Shown here piece by piece: positions 22,927 through 31,931 of a DNA stretch of 36,426 nt (the first letter of the stretch is position 1; the number at the start of each line of letters is the position of its first letter). Below the pieces are notes generated by a model. The model searched no databases. It saw only the letters and a program-made list of their open reading frames with translations, and was not told the DNA's origin. The DNA comes from an uncultured Actinomycetes bacterium (lineage in GTDB: Bacteria > Actinomycetota > Acidimicrobiia > Acidimicrobiales > RAAP-2), in assembly GCA_903874965.1 (NCBI GenBank), contig CAIQUD010000107.1:1-36426 (forward strand), written 5' to 3'. The translations under genes were made by a program, and so were the position numbers.

Positions 22927-25314
22927 GTGACCATCGCGGCGGCCGACGACCACGAGCTCGCCTGGCCAGCGTCAGCATTCGTGGCAATGCGAAGACTTGG
23001 TCTCACTGAGCGTCATCGAACGGTGCTTGGCAGTTTGACCGTGGTTCTTGGCATCTTGCTCGGCAATTTTCTTTATGTCTTCGGGATCGCCACGCCTGAT
23101 CCGATCTACCAGCTCTCCGGTCTCGGAAAGGTCACCGTTCCTGGGTGGCTCAATGGGATCTCGACCATTGACCCGAACATTGGCTTCACGACTCAGGCCT
23201 TAGGCAAATATGCCGCTACACAGCTCCTCCATGGGCACATCCCTTGGTGGAATCCACTCGAAGGATTTGGTCAACCACTCATTGGGGAACTCCAGTCGGC
23301 AGCTCTCCTGCCACTGAACTTGCTGCAGGCACTGCCAAATGGCCTCTTCCTCTTTCATCTTTCGATGGAGTTCATCGCTGGGATCGCGACCTTGCTCGTC
23401 TTGCGAAAGATCGGTCTATCAACCCTTGCCGCAACAGCTGGAGGGATTGCCTTTGGACTGTGTGGGACGTTTGCGTGGTTTGGCAATGCGGTTGTCAACC
23501 CAGTCGCCTTCTTGCCGCTTTCAATTCTCGGCGTTGAGTTGGCTCGAACGGCCGTTGCCAAGCAACGACGCGGGGGATGGCTGCTCATCGCGGTGTCGTT
23601 TACCTTTGCCGTAGCGGCGGGCTTTCCTGAAGTTGCCTTCTACGACGCCATGCTGGTTGGTCTTTGGGCGGCAGTTCGAGCAGCGACGTCGAATCCGGGC
23701 GAACGGTGGGCAGTCCTTCGGCGGGTTGCGCTTGGGATTGTCGTCGGCATCGGCATCGCGTGCCCGATCATCGTGGCGTTCTATGACCTCGTGACCGTTG
23801 GGTCAACGGGTCTGCACACGGGCCAACTCTTCGCGGACGTACATCTCCCACCCCAGTCCCGTCCTCTGCTCCTCATGCCATATTCCTATGGACTCGTGTG
23901 GAATGGAACGTCACCAATGGTTCCGGGCCTCGTCGCCGCTGGAGAACGAATTGGTGGCTACCTCGGCGGACCGCTGTTCTTCCTAGCGATTCTCGGTGCC
24001 TTTGGCGTTCGACTTCGGAGTTTGAGGGTCGCCTTGGCTTCGTGGATTGTTGTTGCGGTCGCGGCAACATGGGGTCTTGGACGCGTCCACGCGGTATTCA
24101 ATCTCATTCCGGGTGAGCACCTCATGCTGCTGTCTCGGTATATTCCGACGTCGTATGAATTCGCCGCGATTGTGCTGGCAGCCCTTGCGCTTGAGGATTT
24201 CCGTCGACGCGTCACCACCAAGGCCGAGATCGTTATTGCCGGCGCCTTGACGGCAAGTGCCTTGCTTTGGTCAGCGCAAGGCGCTGCAACACTACGTGCA
24301 ACCCTTCATGCGGTTCATGCCGAAGATGGTCTGACCCGTGTCGGCGTGCTTTGGCCGCTTCTTATTTCCTTTTGTTGTATTGGCGTTGCGATGCTCCTTC
24401 GAGGCCGGTTGCGTGAAGTGGTTCTCGCCGGACTCCTCGTCACTGATCTCACGGCATGTTTTCTCGTGCCAACGCTCGCCGCACCACAACAGGCGACCAT
24501 GAACCTCGGCTCCATTCACTTCCTCCAAGCACATCTCGGCGAGTACCGCTACTACGGCATTGGAGTGCCGCAGGCGAACTACGGCGCGTACTTCGGTCTG
24601 GCCTCGATCAACGTGAATGATCTTCCGATTCCGAAGGCATTCCTCAAGGCTGTTGAAACTGGACTCGATCCGAATGCCTTCCCGGATGTCTTCAATGGTG
24701 CGAATCGGAAAGATCCACACGGGCAGTCTGCGCTCCATGCGTTTGAGCAACGCTGGCATGCCTATGCGGCGAGTGGCGTTCGGTATGTTCTGACAAGTAA
24801 CGACGGAAATCCAAAACCGCCATTTGCTCATCTTGGATTTCCGATGGTCTACCGCGACGCGTCGGTCATCATTTCGGAACTGCCGAACCCAACCCCGCTT
24901 TACGTTGCGACACCCGGTTGCACCGTCCAAGAACTCGATGTCAACCGCGCCAACGTTGTGTGTGGTGAACCAGGAGTGGTCACCCGTCACGAACTCTCGA
25001 TGCCCGGTTGGTCAGCATCAATTGACGGCGCCAGCACCGATATCCGAACGGTCAATCACACTTTCCAAGCGGTGTCGGTCAGTGCTGGCACCCACGAGAT
25101 CGTGTTTCGGTTCCTTCCGAAACACGTCCCCCTAGCGCTCGTCGCCTCTGGAGTCGCCACGCTCGTGTTTCTCTCGGGAATGGTCCGAAGTTTCACGGAC
25201 TGGAACCAACGTCGCCAAGCTCGAAAGCCCGTCAAGCAGTTCGACGACGACGACGATGACGACGAGTATGAGGAACTGGAACCGGAGAAGGAAGACGAAC
25301 TCGACCACGCGTAA
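22927..25314 (+). CDS. YfhO-like multi-span membrane protein (GT-C type fold)
   Basis: From GTG 22927 it has 795 residues; ATG 22987 (MRRLGLTERHRTVLG) is an alternative that gives 775. About twelve membrane helices are visible. The first outer loop carries GHIPWWNPLEGFGQPLIGEL, followed by LLPLNLLQ, the YfhO family signature (IPxWNPxxxxGxPL). Near the end, ELSMPGWSASIDGAS, then AVSVSAGTHEIVFRFLP, matches the typical YfhO C-terminal beta-domain before the last helix. Family members are thought to glycosylate surface polymers using lipid-linked sugars. The cytoplasmic tail is very acidic (seven Asp in a row, then Glu-rich). It is divergent from the crotonase operon. Confidence 0.8.
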   Translation: MTIAAADDHELAWPASAFVAMRRLGLTERHRTVLGSLTVVLGILLGNFLYVFGIATPDPIYQLSGLGKVTVPGWLNGISTIDPNIGFTTQALGKYAATQLLHGHIPWWNPLEGFGQPLIGELQSAALLPLNLLQALPNGLFLFHLSMEFIAGIATLLVLRKIGLSTLAATAGGIAFGLCGTFAWFGNAVVNPVAFLPLSILGVELARTAVAKQRRGGWLLIAVSFTFAVAAGFPEVAFYDAMLVGLWAAVRAATSNPGERWAVLRRVALGIVVGIGIACPIIVAFYDLVTVGSTGLHTGQLFADVHLPPQSRPLLLMPYSYGLVWNGTSPMVPGLVAAGERIGGYLGGPLFFLAILGAFGVRLRSLRVALASWIVVAVAATWGLGRVHAVFNLIPGEHLMLLSRYIPTSYEFAAIVLAALALEDFRRRVTTKAEIVIAGALTASALLWSAQGAATLRATLHAVHAEDGLTRVGVLWPLLISFCCIGVAMLLRGRLREVVLAGLLVTDLTACFLVPTLAAPQQATMNLGSIHFLQAHLGEYRYYGIGVPQANYGAYFGLASINVNDLPIPKAFLKAVETGLDPNAFPDVFNGANRKDPHGQSALHAFEQRWHAYAASGVRYVLTSNDGNPKPPFAHLGFPMVYRDASVIISELPNPTPLYVATPGCTVQELDVNRANVVCGEPGVVTRHELSMPGWSASIDGASTDIRTVNHTFQAVSVSAGTHEIVFRFLPKHVPLALVASGVATLVFLSGMVRSFTDWNQRRQARKPVKQFDDDDDDDEYEELEPEKEDELDHA

Positions 25315-25370
25315 GGGTCGAAGCAACCACTGAGTTCCTTCGTCAGGTGTTCATCGAGAAAGATGGCTCG

Positions 25371-26147
25371 ATGCAGGCACTCCTCGCAACCACAATCTTT
25401 GGTGAGCCGCTCTGGTTAGCTATGGCGGTCGTCGGAATTATTGGATTGGCTGCGTTCTTGCAATCGCTGGTGGGATTTGGATTTGCCCTCCTGGCGGTTC
25501 CATTGTTGGTCCTCGTGATTCCTCCGAAAACCGCCGTTGTGGTGGTCTTTCTCCTTGGAGCAATCGCGAGTCTCCTGACGGTCCGAAGTGCTCGGGGCTC
25601 CATTGACGGCGCAGAGGCGCGCCGGCTGAGCATCGGTGCGGTACTCGCCATGCCACTTGGCGTGGTCCTGCTGCTCAATGCCTCATCGCTCGTCCTCCGG
25701 CTCATTCTCGGTGTGCTCACGATCGCCGCGGCGATGTGGATGCTCCTTGCCAGCGACGAGGAAAAGCCCGTTGGACCACCTCGACCGTTTGTTGCCTATG
25801 GAACGGGTGCAATCTCGGGTGTGCTCAATACGTCGCTGTCAACGAATGGCCCGCCATTGGTGGTTTACCTGCGAACTCGAGGGCTTGATCAGGCAACGTT
25901 CCGTTCAACGATCTCGGTGGTGTTCTCGATTTCCAATGCCGTTGGTCTCACCATGTTGGCTGCTGGAGGAGCAATTCATCGAGATGCGGTTCGTCTTGCA
26001 GTTCTCGCCATTCCCCTTGATCTGATTGGTTGGGTTCTTGGCAATGCTGCGGCAAAGCGTCTGGCAGCACATCACTTCGATCGTGTGGTTGATGGTTGCT
26101 TACTCGTGAGTGGCGTGGTGGTACTCGCCAAGGCATTGGCGGGGTAG
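25371..26147 (+). CDS. TauE/SafE family permease (DUF81)
   Basis: This 258-residue protein starts at ATG 25371; GTG 25347 would add eight residues. It has about eight membrane helices in two related halves. FLQSLVGFGFALLAVPLLVL in the first half and ISGVLNTSLSTNGPPLVVYL in the second are the paired signature motifs of TauE/SafE permeases. The family exports or imports organic or inorganic sulfur-containing anions such as sulfoacetate or sulfite. The substrate cannot be inferred here. It ends one base before the convergent class II aldolase gene. Confidence 0.88.
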   Translation: MQALLATTIFGEPLWLAMAVVGIIGLAAFLQSLVGFGFALLAVPLLVLVIPPKTAVVVVFLLGAIASLLTVRSARGSIDGAEARRLSIGAVLAMPLGVVLLLNASSLVLRLILGVLTIAAAMWMLLASDEEKPVGPPRPFVAYGTGAISGVLNTSLSTNGPPLVVYLRTRGLDQATFRSTISVVFSISNAVGLTMLAAGGAIHRDAVRLAVLAIPLDLIGWVLGNAAAKRLAAHHFDRVVDGCLLVSGVVVLAKALAG

Positions 26148-26148
26148 G

Positions 26149-26880
26149 TCAGTCGACTAGGAGTTCCGGGTCTGCTCGAAGCTCTGCTCGAAACATGGCT
26201 TCCATAAAGCCAATGAAGCCATTGCCGTCGCTCTGTTCGAAGATGGCAATTGGAGGTCCTGAAAGCGGGTGGCCACCACCAAGCGCGTCGACGTGCCACG
26301 CATGGCGGCAACGCTGTTCCAGGGCAACGGCGCGTTGGTGTGCGGCTCGGATGGTGTTGCCGAGAATGAACACTCCGTGATTGGCAAGGAGCGCAAGATC
26401 AGCGTCACCCATTGCGTCAATTGCGCGGTCGGCGTTCGATCGATCATTCACGGCGCCTGCGTACTCATCAACGAGCACCAAGATTCCGCCACCAAGCGCT
26501 GAACTCTGGTCGTAGATGGGTGGGACTCGATGGGCATCTGCCCAGATGGTGCCGAAACGAGGGTGATGGTGCACGGCGACAACGACATCTGGACGTCGAG
26601 CGTGCAGGGCAAGGTGAAGAGGAATCCCTGGTGGCACGGGCCACTCACCCTCGAGGACGTTTCCTTGGAGATCAATGCGAAGGACATCTCGTGGATGCAC
26701 TTCGGCCCAGGTCAGATGCCAAGGATTGCAAAGCAGGGTCCCGTCACCGAGCGCAACGGTGATGTGCCCGGCAATGTGGTCGTCGTACCCCTCGCGCCAG
26801 AGTGCCCGAGCGAGCAGCACGAGTTCTTGTCGCTGCGTCAGTGGTGGGAGGAGTGTGGTTGGCGTTGGGGAGAAAGTCAT
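26149..26880 (-). CDS. Class II aldolase/adducin family protein
   Basis: This 243-residue protein starts at ATG 26880 after GAGGA. Class II aldolase features are seen: DDHIAGHITVALGDGTLL (N-terminal phosphate-binding region), the metal-ligand stretch VVVAVHHHPRFG, and the third ligand in LLANHGVFILG. The glutamate acting as acid-base in L-fuculose-phosphate aldolase should sit a few residues before HLALHARRPDV; here that stretch is PPGIPLH, so classical aldol cleavage is uncertain. It lies eight bases after the amidohydrolase gene and is probably co-transcribed with it. Confidence 0.85.
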   Translation of the reverse strand: MTFSPTPTTLLPPLTQRQELVLLARALWREGYDDHIAGHITVALGDGTLLCNPWHLTWAEVHPRDVLRIDLQGNVLEGEWPVPPGIPLHLALHARRPDVVVAVHHHPRFGTIWADAHRVPPIYDQSSALGGGILVLVDEYAGAVNDRSNADRAIDAMGDADLALLANHGVFILGNTIRAAHQRAVALEQRCRHAWHVDALGGGHPLSGPPIAIFEQSDGNGFIGFMEAMFRAELRADPELLVD

Positions 26881-26888
26881 CTGAGTCC

Positions 26889-28082
26889 TCAGTCTTCAAT
26901 CGGGAGTACGAGTTGCGGGAGCGGGTGGCGAAACAACGCAGCAGCGTTGAGGGAGCAGATCTGTCGAAGTTCATGCTTTGGAAGGTGACCCCAGGTTTCG
27001 GCGATGACCGCTTGGGTATTGGGCCATGTGCCGTCACCGTGTGGATAGTCGGTCTCCACCATGATGTGCTCGACACCAATTCGGTGACGGGTGTCAATCG
27101 TCGACGGATCATCGAGGGTGCAGAACCAGAAGTTGCGCTGGAGCACTTCTGCAGGTCGGAGCTCCCAGTCCAAGCTGTAGCCAGACCGGTCAACAATGTT
27201 GTCGAGGCGATCGAGGAGCATCGCGACCCATCCAATGCCTCCCTCCGACATCGAGATCTTGAGTTCGGGATACCTTGCCGCCCATCCTGACCAAAGCCAT
27301 TCAGCGCAAGCGGTGAGTGACAGCTGGCCGAAAAGTGTGGCCCCAAGTGCGAGCATTGGTGCTCCAGGAGGGAGATCGGCCATGCCGGTTGAGCCAACGT
27401 GAAGGCTGATGACCGTGTTTGTTTCAACACAGGCCTCAATGACGGGTCGCCAGGCCTCATCAAAGATCGGTGGGAGTCCAATTCGGTGGGGACGTTCAGG
27501 AAGCGCCACCGATCGAAAGCCACGAGACGCGTTCCGTCGAATTTCTGCTGCACCTTCTTCAAGATCGTGAAGCACGGTGATGCCAAGCGGGATGATGCGC
27601 TCAGGGTAAGGGGAGTACCACTCTTCAAAGAGCCAGTCATTCCATGCCCGAGTGACCGCTGCACCAAGCGCCTTGTCAGACGCTCCAGAGAAAATTCGCC
27701 CACAAAATCCTGAGATTTGGGAAGGGAAGTTGAGCGATGCCCAGACGCCATTGAGATCCATGTCCGCGATCCGGGCGTGAATGTCATAGCAGCCAGGGCG
27801 CATCTGGTCGAAGCGAAATGGCTCGAGGGCGACGGTTTCAGGTCGTCGACCAGCGACGGCATTCATACCAACTTGGGAGTAGCGAGCGCCGTCAAATTCC
27901 CAGACTTCATACCCTTCCGGAGTGGTGACCACACGAGGGGCGAGGTCTTGGTACTTGGCCTCCAAGCGGCCTTTAAACATGTCTGGTGGCTCAACCAAGT
28001 GGTCATCGACAGAGATGACGGTCGCGAAGACCGTGGCGGGCTCCGGCTCATCGAGAAACAGTGCTGGGTCAAGACGGGTCAC
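26889..28082 (-). CDS. Amidohydrolase-2 family metal-dependent hydrolase/decarboxylase
   Basis: This 397-residue protein starts at GTG 28082, seven bases after AAGGAGG. The order of motifs fits the amidohydrolase-2 (ACMSD-like) family: SVDDHLVEPPDMF near the N-terminus (metal-ligand position), NTVISLHVGSTG at about 226 (ligand His), SEGGIGWVAMLLDR at about 285, and VETDYPHGDGTWPNT at about 345 (ligand Asp). These enzymes hydrolyse or decarboxylate ring-cleavage products and related acids. With the class II aldolase downstream it suggests a degradation pathway for an aromatic or cyclic compound, which is inference from neighbours. Confidence 0.88.
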   Translation of the reverse strand: MTRLDPALFLDEPEPATVFATVISVDDHLVEPPDMFKGRLEAKYQDLAPRVVTTPEGYEVWEFDGARYSQVGMNAVAGRRPETVALEPFRFDQMRPGCYDIHARIADMDLNGVWASLNFPSQISGFCGRIFSGASDKALGAAVTRAWNDWLFEEWYSPYPERIIPLGITVLHDLEEGAAEIRRNASRGFRSVALPERPHRIGLPPIFDEAWRPVIEACVETNTVISLHVGSTGMADLPPGAPMLALGATLFGQLSLTACAEWLWSGWAARYPELKISMSEGGIGWVAMLLDRLDNIVDRSGYSLDWELRPAEVLQRNFWFCTLDDPSTIDTRHRIGVEHIMVETDYPHGDGTWPNTQAVIAETWGHLPKHELRQICSLNAAALFRHPLPQLVLPIED

Positions 28083-28176
28083 GTTGGACCTCCTTCATCT
28101 CTTTGTTAGCACCCTCACTCCCTTGAAGTCGTCGATGCAATGGCGCGAGATCGCACGCAACTGGAAGACTTCGCGC

Positions 28177-29019
28177 ATGGCAGAACCAACGAGACGGACG
28201 GTCCTCATCACCGGTGCTTCCCGAGGCATTGGCAAGGCGACAGCGCTTGCCTTTGCTGCTGCGGGATATGACGTCGCGATCACGGCTCGAACGCTCCATG
28301 AAGGTGATGGCCGCGACGACTCCGATGCCGGAGAAGGAAGAGTTCTTCCAGGCTCCCTCGAAGCCACCGCTGCAGGTGTTGAGGTATTCGGCGTCAACGC
28401 GTTGTGTCTTCAGGCCGATCTGTTCGATCAGGCATCGCTCGAGCGTGCCGTCGAGGCAACGCTCGAAGCTTTTGGCCACCTTGACGTGCTCGTCAACAAT
28501 GCGGTCGACACTGGACCGGGATCAATGGTGCTCATGGCCGACTTAACCGTCGAGCAGCTTGCATCAAAACTCACGGGCAATGTCGTGAGCCAGTTTGTCT
28601 TCATTCATGCCGTGCTCCCCTCGATGTTGGCTCGAGGAGAAGGCACCATCATCAATGTGACCTCTCATGCAGGAGTCGTCGATCCTCCAGCTCCGGCTGG
28701 AAAGGGGGGTTGGGGACTCGCGTATGCGGCGAGCAAGTCTGCGTTCCATCGGTTTGCGGCGTTTCTCGCCCTTGAGCTTGGCGACCAAGGAATTGTTTCT
28801 TACAACCTCTCGCCCGGATTTGTTGAGACGGAGCGCCAACTCGTGAATGCCAAGAAGACGGGTCTTGGGGACTATCAAGGAGCGCCTCCGTCAGTTCCTG
28901 CCGCAGTCGCGGTCTGGTTAGCAGGACATCCAGACGCGCTTGAAAATGGTGGAACCGCAATGGCGCAGAAGCTTGCCTTGCAGTTCGATCTGCATCCCGA
29001 TTGGCGTATCAAGGACTGA
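28177..29019 (+). CDS. Short-chain dehydrogenase/reductase (SDR)
   Basis: This 280-residue protein starts at ATG 28177, nine bases after GGAAG. Motifs are TGASRGIG (12-19), VNNAV in the NNAG position (106-110), Ser163, Tyr183 and Lys187 (YAASK), and SPGFVET. An Arg after the second strand (ITARTLHEGDGR) suggests NADPH. Residues 42-62 form an extra loop rich in Gly, Asp and Glu, longer than in typical SDRs. It is divergent from the amidohydrolase-aldolase pair with about 95 bases between them. The substrate is unknown. Confidence 0.88.
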   Translation: MAEPTRRTVLITGASRGIGKATALAFAAAGYDVAITARTLHEGDGRDDSDAGEGRVLPGSLEATAAGVEVFGVNALCLQADLFDQASLERAVEATLEAFGHLDVLVNNAVDTGPGSMVLMADLTVEQLASKLTGNVVSQFVFIHAVLPSMLARGEGTIINVTSHAGVVDPPAPAGKGGWGLAYAASKSAFHRFAAFLALELGDQGIVSYNLSPGFVETERQLVNAKKTGLGDYQGAPPSVPAAVAVWLAGHPDALENGGTAMAQKLALQFDLHPDWRIKD

Positions 29020-29168
29020 GGACTTTCCTGAACTGCTCTTCTCAAGGCTGCGAGTGCATCCGCTCGGCTGAAGAAGTTTGCAAGCGAGAGTGACCGCGAT
29101 TTTGAATTGCGTCCCCCTTGGCCATCAGAGGGGCTAGGGTTTTCCTTCCCCGGATGCCAGACCCGCAT

Positions 29169-29183
29169 GTTCGAGGTTCGAAC
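29169..29183 (+). promoter_or_regulatory. Inverted repeat upstream of the diaminobutyrate operon
   Basis: GTTCGA-GGT-TCGAAC has six-base perfect arms and lies 53-67 bases before the aminotransferase start. It is a candidate operator. It looks superficially like a tRNA T-arm, but there is no tRNA around it. Confidence 0.35.
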
Positions 29184-29235
29184 GGATCACACGCATCCCT
29201 CCACCAGCGATACCCCCGGTAGAGAGGAGCACGTC

Positions 29236-30480
29236 ATGCAGCCCTTCGAGGATTTTGAATCCGAAGTTCGGTACTACTGCCGAAGGTGGCCGGCCGTCTT
29301 TTCGACGTCTCGCGGCTCCACACTCACCACCGAAGATGGCGTCGACTATCTCGACTTCTTCGCTGGCGCCGGTGCCCTTTCGTATGGCCACAACAACCCG
29401 CTGTTGGTTGATGTTGCCATTGAGCACCTCCGTGCTGGCAAGGTGCTCCACAGCCTCGACACCTTCACGCCTGAGAAGGCTCGATTCCTGGAAGCAATGG
29501 AATCGCTCATTCTGAAGCCCCGGCAGCTCGACATGGTGGTCCAAACCGTTGGCCCAACAGGAGCGACCGCAGTCGAAGCAGCCCTCACCCTTGCGCAACG
29601 GTTGACCGGCAAGCGGGCCGTTGTTGGCTATGCGGGCGGCTACCACGGCATGACCTATCGAGCAGCGTCGATCTCTGCGTCGATGGCTGGGCGTGAGGTT
29701 GTTGCACATGTCGGAGCATTTCGAACGCTTCCCTTTGTCGCTCACGTCACCGACGACGACTTGGCCCTTCTCGACCAGGCACTGACGACTCCCGTTGATG
29801 GCGAAGCAATTGGTGCGGTCATTTTGGAGCCAACCCAAGGGGAAGGTGGCGCACGTCCATTCGACCCGGCATATCTCGGAGCTATTCGTGAACGCTGCAA
29901 CGAGCTCGGCATCATCGTGATTGCCGATGAGGTGCAAGCAGGCGTTGGTCGAACAGGATCGTTCTTCTCCTTTGAAGGTTCTGCGCTTGACCCGGACATC
30001 ATCTGCCTGTCGAAGTCCATCAGCGGACTTGGACTCCCGATGGCCATCCTGCTCGTTCGCCGTGAGCTCGACACCTGGGCTCCTGGTGAGTTCACTGGCA
30101 CGTTCCGTGGCAACAATCTCGCCTTTGCAACCTCGGCGACCATGCTCGAGCACTACTGGTCGGACGAAGAGACCGAGAAGTCAACCGAAGAGAAGGGTCT
30201 GATTATTCGGACCGCTCTCGATCACGTCGCCGAGACCTATGGCCAAGGAAACTTCTCCGTGGTTGGCAACGGCATGCTTGCCGGGCTCAATGTGACGAGT
30301 GGTCCCCTTGCAACAGCAATTGCTGACGAGGCCTTTACTCGCCGACTGATTGTTGAAACCTGTGGCACTGGTGACGCAACGGTCAAGTTGCTTGCACCGA
30401 TCGTCATTGACGAGGACGAACTTCACCACGGACTCCAATTGTTGGAGGCATCCGTCGCTGCGGCCTGCACTGCTCGGTGA
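29236..30480 (+). CDS. Diaminobutyrate--2-oxoglutarate aminotransferase (class III, EctB/Dat-like)
   Basis: This 414-residue protein starts at ATG 29236 after GAGGAG. The class III PLP fold is shown by VGPTGATAVEAAL (phosphate-binding), YAGGYHGMTYRAASIS, ILEPTQGEGG, IIVIADEVQAGVGRTG, and the Schiff-base lysine Lys260 in CLSKSISGLGLPMA. The sequences SISGLGLPMA and FTGTFRGNNLAFATSA are characteristic of EctB/Dat, which makes L-2,4-diaminobutyrate from aspartate semialdehyde with glutamate as amino donor. EctA and EctC are absent. Its stop overlaps the start of a PLP decarboxylase, which points to diaminopropane rather than ectoine. Confidence 0.88.
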   Translation: MQPFEDFESEVRYYCRRWPAVFSTSRGSTLTTEDGVDYLDFFAGAGALSYGHNNPLLVDVAIEHLRAGKVLHSLDTFTPEKARFLEAMESLILKPRQLDMVVQTVGPTGATAVEAALTLAQRLTGKRAVVGYAGGYHGMTYRAASISASMAGREVVAHVGAFRTLPFVAHVTDDDLALLDQALTTPVDGEAIGAVILEPTQGEGGARPFDPAYLGAIRERCNELGIIVIADEVQAGVGRTGSFFSFEGSALDPDIICLSKSISGLGLPMAILLVRRELDTWAPGEFTGTFRGNNLAFATSATMLEHYWSDEETEKSTEEKGLIIRTALDHVAETYGQGNFSVVGNGMLAGLNVTSGPLATAIADEAFTRRLIVETCGTGDATVKLLAPIVIDEDELHHGLQLLEASVAAACTAR

Positions 30481-31928
30481 GCAACGACGCAACGTGGCAG
30501 CGCTTCTTCACCTCAACTGATCTTGCGGGCTTGGAAGAGCTCAAGACTGCGGCACTTCAAACCATTGACAGCCTCTCGTCCATAGGCGACGCCCCGAGGT
30601 CGTCGCTTCTTCCTGCCGAACTCCATGCGGCGGTTCGCGACCTTGAGGTCTGCCCCGAAGAGGGGATCTCGCTGGCACAGGTCTTGGACGAATTTGGCTC
30701 CGTTGTTTGGGCGAATGGTGTGGTTCCCGGAGATCCACGGTGCGTTGCTCACCTTCACCCACCCACGTTGCTTCCTTCAGTCGTCACTGAGTTGGCAATC
30801 GCTGCAACGAATCAGTCAATGGACTCGTGGGACCAGGCTCCGGTTGCGACAGAAGTCGAACTGCACCTCATGAGTTGGCTGGCGTCAACACTTGGTTTCG
30901 GTGCCAACGGAACCGGGATCATGACGTCAGGTGGGACGGCGTCCAATGTTCTCGGGATGACCCTCGCGAGAGCGGCGGCTGCAAACCGTCTCGGTGTCGA
31001 TGTTGGAAAGTCTGGCCTCCCGCCCGAAGCAAGGACGTGGAGAATCCTCTGCTCCAATCAAGCGCACTTCTCCATTCAACGAGCGGCAGCGCAACTTGGA
31101 CTCGGTCGTGAAGCGGTCGTGACCGTTGCGACAACTCCATCAGGAGCAATGGATCTTGATGCCCTTGATCAAGCTCTGGAGAAGCTCATTCGAGAAGGAC
31201 TCGAACCCATTGCCATGGTGGGGACGGCCGGAACGACCGATCTCGGTGTGATCGACCCGCTGCTTGGTATCGCCGAATGCGCAGAGCGTCACGGAAGTTG
31301 GTTCCATATCGACGCCGCCGTTGCGGGTTCGTTCATCCTGTCGAACACCCTCGCTTCTCGACTCGCAGGAATTGAACGAGCAGACTCCGTCACGATTGAT
31401 TTTCACAAGTTGTGGTGGCAGCCCTTCAATGCAAGCGCGCTCGTTGTTTCGAGCGAAGACGTGTTTGACCTCTTGCGGGTTCGTTCTGCCTACCTCGATC
31501 GGGGCGATGAACTCGAAGGCATGGTGAACCTCGTCGGTCGCTCACTCGATACGTCTCGCAGGTTCGATGCGGCGAAAGTCATGACCTCGCTTCGGACCGT
31601 TGGGAAAAGCAATCTCGCGGCAATGGTTGAGCGATGCGTTGCACTCGCGAGCTATGCCGGCGAATGCATTGAGCGCACCAATGGCCTTGAGTTGGTCGCC
31701 ACGCCGACGAGTGTCATGTGCGTCTTTGACGCACCGGGTCATTCAGCCGACGATCTTCGACGAGTCCAACAACACCTCCTCGCGAGCGGCGAGATGGTGC
31801 TTGGGCGCACGGAAATTCACGGGCGCGCCGCACTCAAGTTCACGTTCATGAACCCCTCGACGAGCGAAGCGCAGATTGATGGTCTTGTCGAGAAAATCCT
31901 AAAGACCCTGCTCGTCCTTTCGGACTAG
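30477..31928 (+). CDS. PLP-dependent group II decarboxylase, likely L-2,4-diaminobutyrate decarboxylase
   Basis: This 483-residue protein starts at GTG 30477 within the previous stop (GTGA). It has the aromatic-L-amino-acid/diaminobutyrate decarboxylase fold: GIMTSGGTASNVLGMTLAR, CSNQAHFSIQRAAAQLGLG, VGTAGTTDLGVIDPL, SWFHIDAAVAGS, and the PLP lysine Lys311 in DFHKLWWQPF. The HK-x-WWQP form is common in diaminobutyrate and related decarboxylases. Coupling to a diaminobutyrate aminotransferase supports production of 1,3-diaminopropane, a norspermidine or siderophore precursor. Other substrates (aspartate, lysine) remain possible. It ends three bases before the convergent CocE-type gene. Confidence 0.82.
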   Translation: MSNDATWQRFFTSTDLAGLEELKTAALQTIDSLSSIGDAPRSSLLPAELHAAVRDLEVCPEEGISLAQVLDEFGSVVWANGVVPGDPRCVAHLHPPTLLPSVVTELAIAATNQSMDSWDQAPVATEVELHLMSWLASTLGFGANGTGIMTSGGTASNVLGMTLARAAAANRLGVDVGKSGLPPEARTWRILCSNQAHFSIQRAAAQLGLGREAVVTVATTPSGAMDLDALDQALEKLIREGLEPIAMVGTAGTTDLGVIDPLLGIAECAERHGSWFHIDAAVAGSFILSNTLASRLAGIERADSVTIDFHKLWWQPFNASALVVSSEDVFDLLRVRSAYLDRGDELEGMVNLVGRSLDTSRRFDAAKVMTSLRTVGKSNLAAMVERCVALASYAGECIERTNGLELVATPTSVMCVFDAPGHSADDLRRVQQHLLASGEMVLGRTEIHGRAALKFTFMNPSTSEAQIDGLVEKILKTLLVLSD

Positions 31929-31931
31929 ACC

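Noticed and set aside
26744-27862. Long open frame overlapping the amidohydrolase gene on the same strand
   Set aside because: Its translation has no recognisable motifs, while the amidohydrolase frame has all family motifs and a good ribosome site.
29160-29190. TTCGAAC-type sequence as part of a tRNA
   Set aside because: No acceptor stem, anticodon arm or CCA-side pairing surrounds it; only an inverted repeat remains.
29236-31928. Ectoine biosynthesis operon
   Set aside because: Only an EctB-like gene is present; the partner is a PLP decarboxylase, and EctA and EctC are missing.
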